From assembly GCF_004362405.1 (NCBI RefSeq), contig NZ_SNXE01000004.1, forward strand, positions 161,964-225,963: 64,000 bases of DNA, given 5' to 3'. Positions 57,201 to 64,000 of the stretch are shown in pieces (position 1 is the stretch's first letter; every line of letters begins with the position of its first letter). Position numbers and translations under genes: made by a program. The notes beneath the pieces are model-generated. The model had not been told where the DNA came from, did not search any database, and saw only the letters and a list, made by a program, of their open reading frames with translations. This stretch comes from Roseateles asaccharophilus (lineage in GTDB: Bacteria; Pseudomonadota; Gammaproteobacteria; Burkholderiales; Burkholderiaceae_C).

Positions 57201-57468
57201 GGGCCCGACCTTCGAAGCTGCGCGACTGGATGCGCTTGACCCCGGCGATGGAATTGATCATCTCCTCCAGGGGCTTGGCCACCTCACGCTCGACGGCCTC
57301 GGGGCTGGCGCCGGGGTAGCGCACATCGATCCAGGCGCCCGGCATGGAGATGTCGGGCATCTGCTCGACGCCCAGCTTGGCATAGGAGAACAAGCCCAGC
57401 ACGCACAGGGCCACCATCACCATGGTGGCAAACACGGGGTGCCGGATGGAGACACGGGTCATCCACAT
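54259..57468 (-). CDS. RND efflux permease, HAE-1 type
   Basis: The 1069-residue inner-membrane pump has an N-terminal helix ([20 protein letters not shown]), two large periplasmic loops and 12 helices in total. The proton-relay Asp pair is in [21 protein letters not shown] basic loop of about 40 residues in the middle ([20 protein letters not shown], then [10 protein letters not shown]) is longer than I expect at this inter-domain join. The C-terminus is Ala/Pro-rich. It works with the adaptor encoded upstream by a 21-base gap and an outer-membrane channel that is not in this operon. Substrate class is unknown; hydrophobic drugs or toxins are likely. Confidence 0.92.
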   Translation of the reverse strand: MWMTRVSIRHPVFATMVMVALCVLGLFSYAKLGVEQMPDISMPGAWIDVRYPGASPEAVEREVAKPLEEMINSIAGVKRIQSRSFEGRAQTSVEFTLDTDMGRAMQDLRDRLSLAQARFPKDVKPANISRFQGDNSQPIVVMALMSKTRSARELSMIGELTIAKRLQRVEGVATVDIGGLSQREVRIDLDPLRLRAYGITPAEISQALAAANADQPVGLLSDRYQDASLRVEGRVRDPKQFASVVVARRGNLVLTLGDLGTLVEREREPDSLARINGQPAVSFNIFKQQDANIVKTGDAVQAAADELRKSLPQDVELRLIFASSDFVKGSLKGLQHTLIEGALLTVAIVFLFLHSWRSTIITGLTLPIAVISSFIAVHAFGFTLNFMTMMALSLCIGLLIDDAIVVRENIVRHVGMGKDHHRAAEDGTNEIGLAVMATTFAICAVFVPVAFMGGIIGKFFYPFGITVVVAVLVSLFVSFTLDPMLSSVWPDPPGTRMKRLPVIGALIRGTDRMMDLLHAVYERTLRWAFSGRRYRLCLLPVYGRPFGADGRRDKTAPRRLRWATLTPRGVVMAAGAGSFVLALGLTPLVGSEFVPETDQGFTQINLRMPVGSSLERSHAKVAQVEEILLAFPEIKTISTVVGSSGEGLSTGRNQAALNIALTDRKSRKRTQKEVENAAREAIAKIPGIEVSVGFNRPIYVAILGSDADLLTRASQDFAEKLKKIPGIVDVDLSAKPGLPAYAVKLKDSAIRELGLTPPQVAASLRAYVNGETATYWTTPDGTQVEVNLRLPGSLRERIEQMNKLPVAYAANGAPIALDQVASIEPVYNPEVIRRQNLQRREAIFAGVQGRSAGEVGADVQKLVKETQLPPGLSFDVGGQTKDQAEAFKGLLGAMGLAVIFIYIVLASQFGSFVQPIAIMASLPLSLIGVMLALLLWNSTLNVFSMIGLVMLMGLVTKNAILLVDFANHARQAGASVADALLQAGLIRMRPIMMTTAAMVFGMLPMAIALNEGGEIQAPMGRAIIGGVITSTLLTLIVVPVLYSYLVRERKPATGSVGSGAPEAAALPAK

Positions 57469-57489
57469 GATTGATTCCTCCGTGTCGGC

Positions 57490-58659
57490 TTATTGGTGAG
57501 CGCGCGCGGCGCCGCTGGCGGCGCTGGCCACGGCCGCCGGCTGCTTGCCGGCCAGCACCAGGGCCTTGCTGCCCTCGCGCAGATTGTCATAGCGCGCGGC
57601 CAGCACCTGGCTCTCGGGACTCAAGCCCTGCAGCACCTCCACCCTGCCCTCGCGTGCGTCGCGCCGCCCGGTCGTGATGATGCGGCGCACCAGCGCCCCC
57701 TGCTCGATCAGCCAGACCTGCTCCTGGCCGGCATTGCTGCTCACGGCCGTCTGCGGCACGGTCAGGCGCTCGCGCTCGTCGGGCAGTTCGACCCGGGCCA
57801 CGGCGTACTGACCGGCTCGGAATTGCTCCTTGGGATTGGCCAGCTCCAGGGTCACGCCGATGGAGCGGGTGCCGGGCTCGGCGGCTGGTGCGATGCGCGT
57901 GATGTGGGCCTGCACAGCCTGCTCCACCCCCTCGATACGCACCTGCACCGCCATGCCGGGCTGCAGACGGCTCACCTCATGCGTGCCCACCAGGCCGGCG
58001 AGCTCAAGGCGCGAGAGATCCACGATGGTCAGAATGGGCTGCTCAGCCGTCAGCTTCTCGCCGGGCAGGGCCTGGCGCTTGGCCACCACGCCGTTAATGG
58101 GCGAGACCAGGGCGGCCTGGCGCAGCCCGACCTGGCTGGTGTCGAGCTGGGCCTGTGCCACCTGCAGCTGGGCGCGTGCAGCTTCCAAGGCGGCGCGCGA
58201 GGTTTCGAGGGCGGTGGGGGCCACGAAGTTCTGCGCGGCCAGCCCCTCATTGGCCCGATGTTGGCGCTCGGCCTGGGCCAGCTGGGCCCGGGCGGACTCC
58301 AGGCTGGCGTGGCGCTCGGCCACACGCAGGCGCTGTTCTTCCAGATCGGCCTGCCCCAGGGCCTGACCGGCTCGCACACGGCTGCCCTCGCCCACGGCCA
58401 GGCTGAGCAGCGTGCCGGCCGACTTGCTGCGCACGATCACCGTGCCCGGCGCGACCAGGGGGCCGGAGAACTCGATCAGTCCGGGCATGGCGGCCTGAAT
58501 CGGCCTGACCACCTCGGTGGGCCGGAATTCAAGCGCCGCCGGGGTCGACTTGTCGCCGGCCCCATCGGCGCTACCCGCACCCTTGGATGCCAGGACGGCC
58601 ACACCGGCTCCGCCCGCCAGCGCCACGACCACCACACCATAAAGCCATTGCTTGCGCAT
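57490..58659 (-). CDS. RND efflux periplasmic adaptor (membrane fusion protein)
   Basis: The 389-residue adaptor has an N-terminal helix (WLYGVVVVALAGGAGVAVLA). A lipoyl half-motif follows (APGTVIVRSKSAGTLLSLAV, then VGEGSRVRAGQALGQ), and a long helical hairpin (about residues 110-175, with LESARAQLAQAERQHRANEG). The second lipoyl half is SPINGVVAKRQALPGEKL; beta-barrel and membrane-proximal domains complete it. It links the pump to an outer-membrane channel. The ATG at 58659 gives the family-typical N-terminus. Confidence 0.9.
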   Translation of the reverse strand: MRKQWLYGVVVVALAGGAGVAVLASKGAGSADGAGDKSTPAALEFRPTEVVRPIQAAMPGLIEFSGPLVAPGTVIVRSKSAGTLLSLAVGEGSRVRAGQALGQADLEEQRLRVAERHASLESARAQLAQAERQHRANEGLAAQNFVAPTALETSRAALEAARAQLQVAQAQLDTSQVGLRQAALVSPINGVVAKRQALPGEKLTAEQPILTIVDLSRLELAGLVGTHEVSRLQPGMAVQVRIEGVEQAVQAHITRIAPAAEPGTRSIGVTLELANPKEQFRAGQYAVARVELPDERERLTVPQTAVSSNAGQEQVWLIEQGALVRRIITTGRRDAREGRVEVLQGLSPESQVLAARYDNLREGSKALVLAGKQPAAVASAASGAARAHQ

Positions 58660-58783
58660 GCTCTCCCCCACATCCGTCTCTGTAGAAAGTGCCGGCAGTG
58701 TAGGGAGGCGCCGGGCCGCCGCCGCCAGCACTTGCGACGAATCGCAGAAAGCGGGGCACGACCTGCACCGCCGGCCGACCAGA

Positions 58784-59983
58784 TCAAGCGCTGGCGCTAC
58801 CCTGCTCGTGCCAGCGCATGCTGCGCCAGCAGCAGAGCGCACCCAGCAGGCCCATGGCACTGGCCGCCCAGAACACGCTGGCATAGCCCGCATGCTGGGC
58901 CAGCCAGCCCCCACCCAGTCCCCCCAGCACCCCCGAGAAACCATAGCCCAGGACCGAATACAGGGCCTGACCACGGCCGCGCAGCGGGCCAGGAAAGTAA
59001 CGGGTGATGAGCGCGATGCAGGCCGTGTGCTGCACGGCAAAGGTCAGGGCGTGCAGGCACTGGGCCAGCATCAGCAGCAGCAGACTCTGGCCGAAGGCCG
59101 CGGTCACGGCAAAGCGCAGCGCCGTCAGCAGGGCCGACACCAGCAGCCAGCGATGCAGGCTGGCGCTTTCCATCAGGCGCCCCTGGAAGGCGAACCAGGC
59201 GATCTCCACTCCCACGGATACGGCCCAGAGCAGCCCGACCATGCCCTTGCCATAGCCCAGCTCGATCAGGTAGAGACTGAAAAAGGCGTAGAGCGCCGAG
59301 TGCGCCAGCACGGTCAGAAAGAGTCCGGCGAAGAACCAAGCCACCTCTGGGCGACGCAACACGCTGGCGATAGGTGCAGCGGTGCCCTGCTCAGTACGCC
59401 TCACACGCTGCATGGGCAGGCGCCAGGCTGCCAGTACAACCAGACTCAGCAGCACCAGGGTGGTGGCGGCAAAGACTCGCAGACCCAACCACTGGTACCA
59501 CCAGCCGGCCAGCACCACGCTGGCGAGAAAACCCACCGATCCCCAGACGCGCACCCGGCCATAACGGCGTGCGTCCATATTGCCCTGTTCATCGGTGATG
59601 CGGGCTGCCACCACCGTTTCGGTCAGGGGAACAATGGCGGCGTTGAAGCTGAACATCAGGAACACCACCAGGCCGAGCCCCAAGGGCCCGACGGGCAGCA
59701 AGAAGCCCACCCCCGCTACAAAGCTGGCCAGAGCGGCCACGCGAATGATCCAGACCCGCTGGCCGCTGCGATCCGCCAAAGCCCCCCAGGCATAGGGCGC
59801 GAAGAGCCGGGTCCAGCTCTGCAGCGAGACCAGCACCCCGATCGCGAAGACCGAGAGCCCGAGTTCCTTGAACCAAAGCGGCGCGTAGGGGTTGAAGGCG
59901 CCGATCGCCGCGAAATAGGCGCAAGACAGCAGTGCGCTGGCGCCCAGGGTGCTGCGCCCCGTGTCGGGCGCGCGCTCGTTCAT
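58784..59983 (-). CDS. MFS transporter, HcaT/nucleoside-symporter-like
   Basis: The 399-residue protein has 12 membrane helices. The segment [20 protein letters not shown], then [20 protein letters not shown] and [20 protein letters not shown], match the MFS_1-like group that includes HcaT (3-phenylpropionate) and related carriers. The substrate is unknown. It overlaps aroC by 4 bases and lies downstream of it, so the two may be co-transcribed, though no functional link is evident. The gene ends 124 bases from the RND adaptor start. Confidence 0.8.
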   Translation of the reverse strand: MNERAPDTGRSTLGASALLSCAYFAAIGAFNPYAPLWFKELGLSVFAIGVLVSLQSWTRLFAPYAWGALADRSGQRVWIIRVAALASFVAGVGFLLPVGPLGLGLVVFLMFSFNAAIVPLTETVVAARITDEQGNMDARRYGRVRVWGSVGFLASVVLAGWWYQWLGLRVFAATTLVLLSLVVLAAWRLPMQRVRRTEQGTAAPIASVLRRPEVAWFFAGLFLTVLAHSALYAFFSLYLIELGYGKGMVGLLWAVSVGVEIAWFAFQGRLMESASLHRWLLVSALLTALRFAVTAAFGQSLLLLMLAQCLHALTFAVQHTACIALITRYFPGPLRGRGQALYSVLGYGFSGVLGGLGGGWLAQHAGYASVFWAASAMGLLGALCCWRSMRWHEQGSASA

Positions 59984-61080
59984 CCGCGTTGACCGGGAAT
60001 CGGGGGCTGGCTCAGCTGCACATCACCGCACTGGGCGCGGTGGCGCAGCGCATGGTCCATCAGCACCAGGGCCAGCAAGGCCTCGGCAATGGGCGTGGCG
60101 CGTATGCCCACACAGGGGTCGTGACGGCCGAAGGTCTCCACCTGGGTGGGCTGGCCGGCACGGTCGATGGAGGCCTTGGCCGTGCGGATGGAGCTGGTGG
60201 GCTTGATGGCCACCGAGACGCGCAGATCCTGACCGGTGGAGATGCCGCCCAGCACGCCGCCGGCGTGGTTGCTGGCAAAACCCTCGGGCGTGAGCTCGTC
60301 GCCATGCTCGCTGCCGCGCTGGGCCACCACGCCGAAGCCGTCACCGATCTCCACGCCCTTGGCGGCGTTCAGTCCCATCATGGCGTAAGCGATGTCGGCA
60401 TCCAGGCGGTCATAAAGCGGCTCGCCTAGGCCCACCGGCACGCCGGTCGCCTCCACATAGATGCGGGCGCCGACCGAGTCGCCGGACTTGCGCAGCGCAT
60501 CCATATAGGCTTCGAGCTCGGCCACCTTGCTGCTGCCGGCGGCAAAGAAGGGATTGAGCCCGGTCTGGCTCCAGTCCTCGATGGGGATCTCGATCTCGCC
60601 CAGGGCCGTCATGCAGCCGCGGAACTCGGTGCCATAGGCCGCCTTGAGCCATTTGCGCGCCACCGCGCCGGCGGCCACCGTGGGCGCCGTCAGGCGGGCC
60701 GAGCTGCGGCCGCCACCGCGCGGGTCGCGAATGCCGTACTTGCGCCAGTAGGTGTAGTCGGCGTGACCGGGGCGGAAGGTGTCGAGGATATTGCCGTAGT
60801 CCTTGCTGCGCTGGTCGGTGTTGCGGATCAGCAGGCAGATGGGCGCGCCGGTGGTCTGGCCCTCGTAGACGCCGGAGAGGATCTCCACCGCATCGGCCTC
60901 ATTGCGCTGGGTCACATGGCGGCTGGTGCCGGGGCGGCGGCGGTCCAGCTCGGGCTGGATATCGGCCTCGGAGAGTGCCATGCCGGGCGGGCAGCCGTCG
61001 ATCACGCAGCCAATGGCGGGCCCGTGGCTCTCGCCGAAATTGGTGACGCGGAACAGGGTACCGAAAGTGCTGCCTGACAT
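59980..61080 (-). CDS. aroC: Chorismate synthase
   Basis: The 366-residue enzyme converts 5-enolpyruvylshikimate-3-phosphate to chorismate, the branch point for aromatic amino acids and folates. All three family signatures are visible: [19 protein letters not shown] at the N-terminus, [20 protein letters not shown] in the middle, and [17 protein letters not shown] towards the C-terminus. It needs reduced flavin. Length is normal. A CBS-domain gene lies upstream on the same strand, separated by a terminator. Confidence 0.97.
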   Translation of the reverse strand: MSGSTFGTLFRVTNFGESHGPAIGCVIDGCPPGMALSEADIQPELDRRRPGTSRHVTQRNEADAVEILSGVYEGQTTGAPICLLIRNTDQRSKDYGNILDTFRPGHADYTYWRKYGIRDPRGGGRSSARLTAPTVAAGAVARKWLKAAYGTEFRGCMTALGEIEIPIEDWSQTGLNPFFAAGSSKVAELEAYMDALRKSGDSVGARIYVEATGVPVGLGEPLYDRLDADIAYAMMGLNAAKGVEIGDGFGVVAQRGSEHGDELTPEGFASNHAGGVLGGISTGQDLRVSVAIKPTSSIRTAKASIDRAGQPTQVETFGRHDPCVGIRATPIAEALLALVLMDHALRHRAQCGDVQLSQPPIPGQRG

Positions 61081-61131
61081 GGGAATCCGTGGTTGCTGGG
61101 CCTCTTGATTCTAAGAGCAGGCGCACAAAGC

Positions 61132-61154
61132 AAAGGCGGCCCGCAGGCCGCCTT
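61132..61154 (-). terminator. Rho-independent terminator after the CBS-domain gene
   Basis: AAGGCGGCC and GGCCGCCTT form a perfect nine-base-pair stem with a four-base loop; on the minus strand it is followed by T-rich TTTGCTTTG. It should separate the CBS-domain transcript from aroC. Confidence 0.7.
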
Positions 61155-61193
61155 GGGGCGTGGGCGCGGCTGGCGCCCTTCGCGACTCGTGGA

Positions 61194-61658
61194 TCAGAGC
61201 TTGGGTTCCGGCGAAGGGTTTTCCTCCAGCGGCCAGTCACGGATATAGGCCTTGAGCATGCGGTTCTCGAAGTCCTGGCTGTCCACCACGGCCTTGGCCA
61301 CGTCATAGAAGGAGATCACGCCCTGCAGGGTGCGGCCGTTGAGCACGGGCATATAGCGCGCATGGCGGCCCAGCATCATGCGGCGCACCTCGTCGATCTC
61401 GGTCTCGGGCGTGCAGGTCAGGGGATGGTCGTCCATCACGCTGCGCACCAAGCTGGCGCCTACCGTGCCACCGTTCTTGACCACGGCCTGGATGACCTCG
61501 CGGAAGGTGAGCATGCCCACCAGATCGCCATGCTCCATCACGACCAGGGAGCCGATATCGAATTCGGCCATGGTGGCCACGGCCTGAGCCAGGGGCTGGT
61601 CGGGCGCAACGGTGTAAAGAGTGCCGCCTTTGACGCGAAGGATGTCGACGACTTTCAT
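61194..61658 (-). CDS. CBS-domain protein (tandem CBS pair)
   Basis: The 154-residue protein is essentially one Bateman module. The first CBS is residues 1-65 (VDILRVKGGTLYTVAPDQPL, GSLVVMEHGDLVGMLTFREV), the second about 75-135 (SVMDDHPLTCTPETEIDEVR, YMPVLNGRTLQGVISFYDVA). Such stand-alone pairs bind adenosyl ligands (AMP, ATP, SAM or NAD) and regulate partners; no partner is evident. GGAGG lies seven bases before the ATG at 61658. It is divergent from the sulfhydrylase gene. Confidence 0.88.
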   Translation of the reverse strand: MKVVDILRVKGGTLYTVAPDQPLAQAVATMAEFDIGSLVVMEHGDLVGMLTFREVIQAVVKNGGTVGASLVRSVMDDHPLTCTPETEIDEVRRMMLGRHARYMPVLNGRTLQGVISFYDVAKAVVDSQDFENRMLKAYIRDWPLEENPSPEPKL

Positions 61659-61728
61659 GATGAAACCTCCAGGAATCCAGGGACCCAACATAGCACACAA
61701 TCCCCGCATCAAATACCTCGGAGACACC

Positions 61729-63033
61729 ATGGCGGGCTACACCGACCCCGGCTTTGACACCTTGGCGCTACACGCGGGCGCTGCGCCCGACCCCGCCACC
61801 GGCGCGCGCGCCACGCCCCTGCATCTGAGCACCTCCTTTGTGTTTGAAAGCGCGGAGCACGCCGCCTCGCTCTTCAATTTGGAGCGCGCCGGCCATGTCT
61901 ATTCGCGCATCTCCAATCCCACCACCGCCGTTTTTGAGGAGCGCATGGCCGCACTCGAAGGCGGCGTGGGCGCCATTGCCACCGCCAGCGGCCAGGCCGC
62001 CCTGCATCTGGCCATCGCCACCCTGGCCGGCGCGGGCTCGCACATCGTGGCCTCAGCCGCGCTCTACGGCGGCTCGCACAATCTTCTGCACTACACCCTG
62101 GCGCGCTTCGGCATCACCACCAGCTTTGTGCGCCCCGGCGATCTGGACGCCTGGCGCGCTGCCATCCAGCCCAACACCAAGCTGCTCTTCGGCGAGAGCC
62201 TGGGCAACCCGGGCCTGGACGTGCTGGACATCCCGGCCGTGAGCGCCATCGCCCACGAGGCCGGCCTGCCCCTGCTGGTGGACGCCACGCTCACCACCCC
62301 CTATTTGCAGCGCCCCGTCGAGCTGGGCGCGGACTTGGTCTATCACTCGGCCACCAAATTCCTCTCGGGCCATGGCACGGTGGTGGGCGGCGTGCTGGTG
62401 GACAGCGGCCGCTTCGACTGGCAGGTCGCCCATGACAGACATGGCCGCTTCCCGGAGTTGTGTGAACCCTATCCCGGCTTCCACGGCATGGTCTTCGCCG
62501 AGGAGAGCACGGTGGGCGCCTTCCTGCTGCGCGCGCGGCGCGAGGGCCTGCGCGACTTCGGCGCCTGCCTCAGCCCGCACAGCGCCTGGCTGATCCTGCA
62601 GGGCATCGAGACCCTGCCCCTGCGCATGCAGCGCCATGTGGCCAATGCCCAGAAGGTGGCCGAGTTCCTGGCGGGCCAGGCCCAGGTCAGCCGCGTCGGC
62701 TACCCCGGCCTGGAAAGCCATCCGGACCACGCCCTGGCGCAGCGCCTGCTGCCGCGCGGCTGCGGCTCGGTCTTCAGCTTCGATCTGCAGGGCAGCCGCG
62801 AGCAGGGTCGGCGCTTCATCGAGGCGCTGCAGCTCTTCTCCCACCTGGCCAATGTGGGCGACTGCCGCTCCCTGGTGATCCACCCCGCCAGCACCACGCA
62901 TTTCCGCATGGACGACGCGGCCCTGGCCCAGGCCGGTATCGCGCCGGGCACCATCCGCCTGTCCATAGGCCTGGAAGACCCGGACGATCTGATCGCCGAC
63001 CTCAAGCGCGCGCTCAAGATCGCGGCCAAGTAA
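61729..63033 (+). CDS. O-acetylhomoserine sulfhydrylase / cystathionine gamma-synthase family enzyme
   Basis: The 434-residue pyridoxal-phosphate enzyme begins GFDTLALHAGAAPDPATGAR, then HVYSRISNPTTAVFEERMAA and ATASGQAALHLAIATLAGAG. The cofactor Lys lies in VYHSATKFLSGHGTVVGGVL. The length and the N-terminal motif favour O-acetylhomoserine sulfhydrylase (MetY), which makes homocysteine from O-acetylhomoserine and sulfide. MetZ and cystathionine gamma-synthase are alternatives. A GGAG site lies six bases before the ATG, and CACAAT upstream may be a -10. A hydrolase gene follows on the same strand, 18 bases on. Confidence 0.88.
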   Translation: MAGYTDPGFDTLALHAGAAPDPATGARATPLHLSTSFVFESAEHAASLFNLERAGHVYSRISNPTTAVFEERMAALEGGVGAIATASGQAALHLAIATLAGAGSHIVASAALYGGSHNLLHYTLARFGITTSFVRPGDLDAWRAAIQPNTKLLFGESLGNPGLDVLDIPAVSAIAHEAGLPLLVDATLTTPYLQRPVELGADLVYHSATKFLSGHGTVVGGVLVDSGRFDWQVAHDRHGRFPELCEPYPGFHGMVFAEESTVGAFLLRARREGLRDFGACLSPHSAWLILQGIETLPLRMQRHVANAQKVAEFLAGQAQVSRVGYPGLESHPDHALAQRLLPRGCGSVFSFDLQGSREQGRRFIEALQLFSHLANVGDCRSLVIHPASTTHFRMDDAALAQAGIAPGTIRLSIGLEDPDDLIADLKRALKIAAK

Positions 63034-63051
63034 GCCCCAGGACCTCGCACG

Positions 63052-63870
63052 ATGAAACTCACCGTCAACGGCCACGAGGCCTATGCCTACACCGGCGGCC
63101 GCCCGCTGGACACCTCCCTGCCCTGCCTGGTCTTGCTGCACGGCGCCCTCAACGACCACAGCGTCTGGACCCTGCTGGCGCGCTGGTTCGCCCATCACGG
63201 CCATGCGGTGCTGGCGCCCGATCTGCCCGGCCATGGCCGCAGCGCCGGCCGGCCGCTGGAGAGCGTGGGAGCCCTGGGCGCCTGGGTCTGGCAGCTGCTG
63301 GACGCCGCCGGCTTTGCGCCCGATGCCCAGGCCGCCCTGGTGGGCCACAGCATGGGCTCCCTGATCGCGCTGGAGGCCGCGGCCCAGGCGCCGCAGCGCG
63401 CCCGCGCCCTGGGCCTGGTGGCCACGGCCTTTCCGATGAAGGTCTCGGAACAGCTGCTCAGCACCGCCCGCGAGCAGCCCGGGCGCGCCATCGCCATGGT
63501 CAACACCTTCTCTTTCGGCGGCATCGCGGCCAAGCCCTCCTACCCAGGCCCGGGCGCCTGGCTGCAGGGCGGGGAGCTGGCGCTCAAGCACCGGATCCAG
63601 TCACGCCAGAGCGGGCTCAATCTCTTCGAGCACGACTTCAGGCTGTGTGACAGCTATGCCCGCGGCCTGGAGGCCGCCGCCCAGGTGCGCTGCCCCACCC
63701 AGCTGATCCTGGGTGAGCGCGACCAGATGACGGCGCCCAAGCAGACCACCGCGCTGCAGGCCGCCTTCAGCGCGCCGCCCCGGGTGCAGCGCCTGAATGC
63801 CGGCCACTCCCTGATGGCCGAGGCGCCGGACGCCATGCTGCGCGCCCTGCGCGAGCTGCTGGGCGCCTGA
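63052..63870 (+). CDS. Alpha/beta hydrolase
   Basis: The 272-residue cytoplasmic protein has the hydrolase fold. LPCLVLLHGALNDHSVWTLL holds the oxyanion region, ALVGHSMGSLIALEAAAQAP the nucleophile elbow Ser, and the catalytic His is probably in NAGHSLMAEAPDAML near the end; LILGERDQMTAPKQT supplies the acid. Substrate cannot be told. It follows the sulfhydrylase gene by 18 bases and is probably in its operon. Confidence 0.85.
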   Translation: MKLTVNGHEAYAYTGGRPLDTSLPCLVLLHGALNDHSVWTLLARWFAHHGHAVLAPDLPGHGRSAGRPLESVGALGAWVWQLLDAAGFAPDAQAALVGHSMGSLIALEAAAQAPQRARALGLVATAFPMKVSEQLLSTAREQPGRAIAMVNTFSFGGIAAKPSYPGPGAWLQGGELALKHRIQSRQSGLNLFEHDFRLCDSYARGLEAAAQVRCPTQLILGERDQMTAPKQTTALQAAFSAPPRVQRLNAGHSLMAEAPDAMLRALRELLGA

Positions 63871-63882
63871 GCGCCTGCGGGG

Positions 63883-64000
63883 CTACCAGCGGCAGCCCTT
63901 GTCGCTGCCCGCGCCCAGCACCAGGGGCACGGCGGCGAGCAGGCCCTTGTCGGCATGAGCCTCGCGGCAGTCCTTGCGGGCCGCATCCTCGATGCCCTGC
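63883..64000 (-). CDS. C-terminal fragment of an unidentified protein, 5' partial
   Basis: Read on the minus strand, an open frame enters from the window edge and ends TAG at 63883. Thirty-eight residues are visible: QGIEDAARKDCREAHADKGL, an Ala/Leu/Val stretch, and a C-terminal GSDKGCRW. Two Cys residues could pair in an exported protein. It is convergent with the hydrolase gene, 12 bases away. Too little is visible to assign a family. Confidence 0.5.
   Translation of the reverse strand, partial: QGIEDAARKDCREAHADKGLLAAVPLVLGAGSDKGCRW

Overview
This is a very GC-rich chromosomal window with tightly packed genes and start/stop overlaps. It suggests a betaproteobacterium of the order Burkholderiales, probably near the Rubrivivax/Leptothrix/Roseateles group. 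The evidence is two Bug-family (TctC-like) binding proteins, a DUF4148 protein, a CopI-like cupredoxin, a tandem glycine riboswitch upstream of gcvT, and many Tat-type signal peptides. The species assignment is inference. I see no prophage, insertion sequence, CRISPR array, rRNA or tRNA.

Layout. 1-2.8 kb: the end of an archaic (Csu-type) chaperone-usher pilus locus, with usher and two-domain tip protein. 2.8-13.3 kb: housekeeping genes (MarC, an Lrp/AsnC regulator, xerD, a Bug receptor, a chalcone-isomerase-like protein, an AEC carrier, queG, tsaE, an AmiC-type amidase, DedA, mutL). 13.3-21.2 kb: six overlapping genes (pseudouridine synthase, Bcr/CflA exporter, miaA, a LolD-like ATPase, an FtsX-type permease, an AttH/CrtC-like protein). 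21.2-27.1 kb: an MsbA-like exporter, a 55-residue membrane protein, a secreted nuclease, and a response regulator with a hybrid kinase. 27.1-28.6 kb: a Crp/Fnr regulator divergent from a protein that resembles a broken ornithine carbamoyltransferase.

28.7-36.6 kb: a copper island. A CusRS/CopRS-type two-component pair is followed by a DUF4148 protein, two His-rich exported proteins, a TolC-like lipoprotein, a multicopper oxidase, a cupredoxin, a DUF411 protein and a CusF-like chaperone. A perfect bidirectional terminator closes it. 36.6-41.2 kb (minus strand): a DegP-type protease, a QseBC/PmrAB-like pair and a second Bug receptor; degP and the regulator gene share an upstream tandem-hexamer box.

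41.4-47.7 kb: glycine catabolism. A tandem glycine riboswitch precedes gcvT, gcvH, gcvP and sdaA. Glycine cleavage supplies one-carbon units, and SdaA converts serine to pyruvate. 47.7-48.9 kb: a RES/Xre toxin-antitoxin pair. 48.9-53.5 kb: a TRAP transporter, gluconokinase and a divergent LacI-type repressor, with two copies of one perfect palindrome in the region between the divergent genes; this looks like a gluconate or sugar-acid uptake unit. 53.5-58.7 kb: a small coiled-coil membrane protein and an RND efflux pump with its adaptor. 58.8-64 kb: an MFS carrier, aroC, a CBS-domain protein, an O-acetylhomoserine sulfhydrylase-type enzyme, an alpha/beta hydrolase and the end of an unidentified gene.

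The least explained items are the carbamoyltransferase-like orphan at 28.1 kb, the shared boxes of the two two-component systems, the extra hairpins around the glycine riboswitch, and the repeated placement of -10-like hexamers 6-9 bases before start codons.
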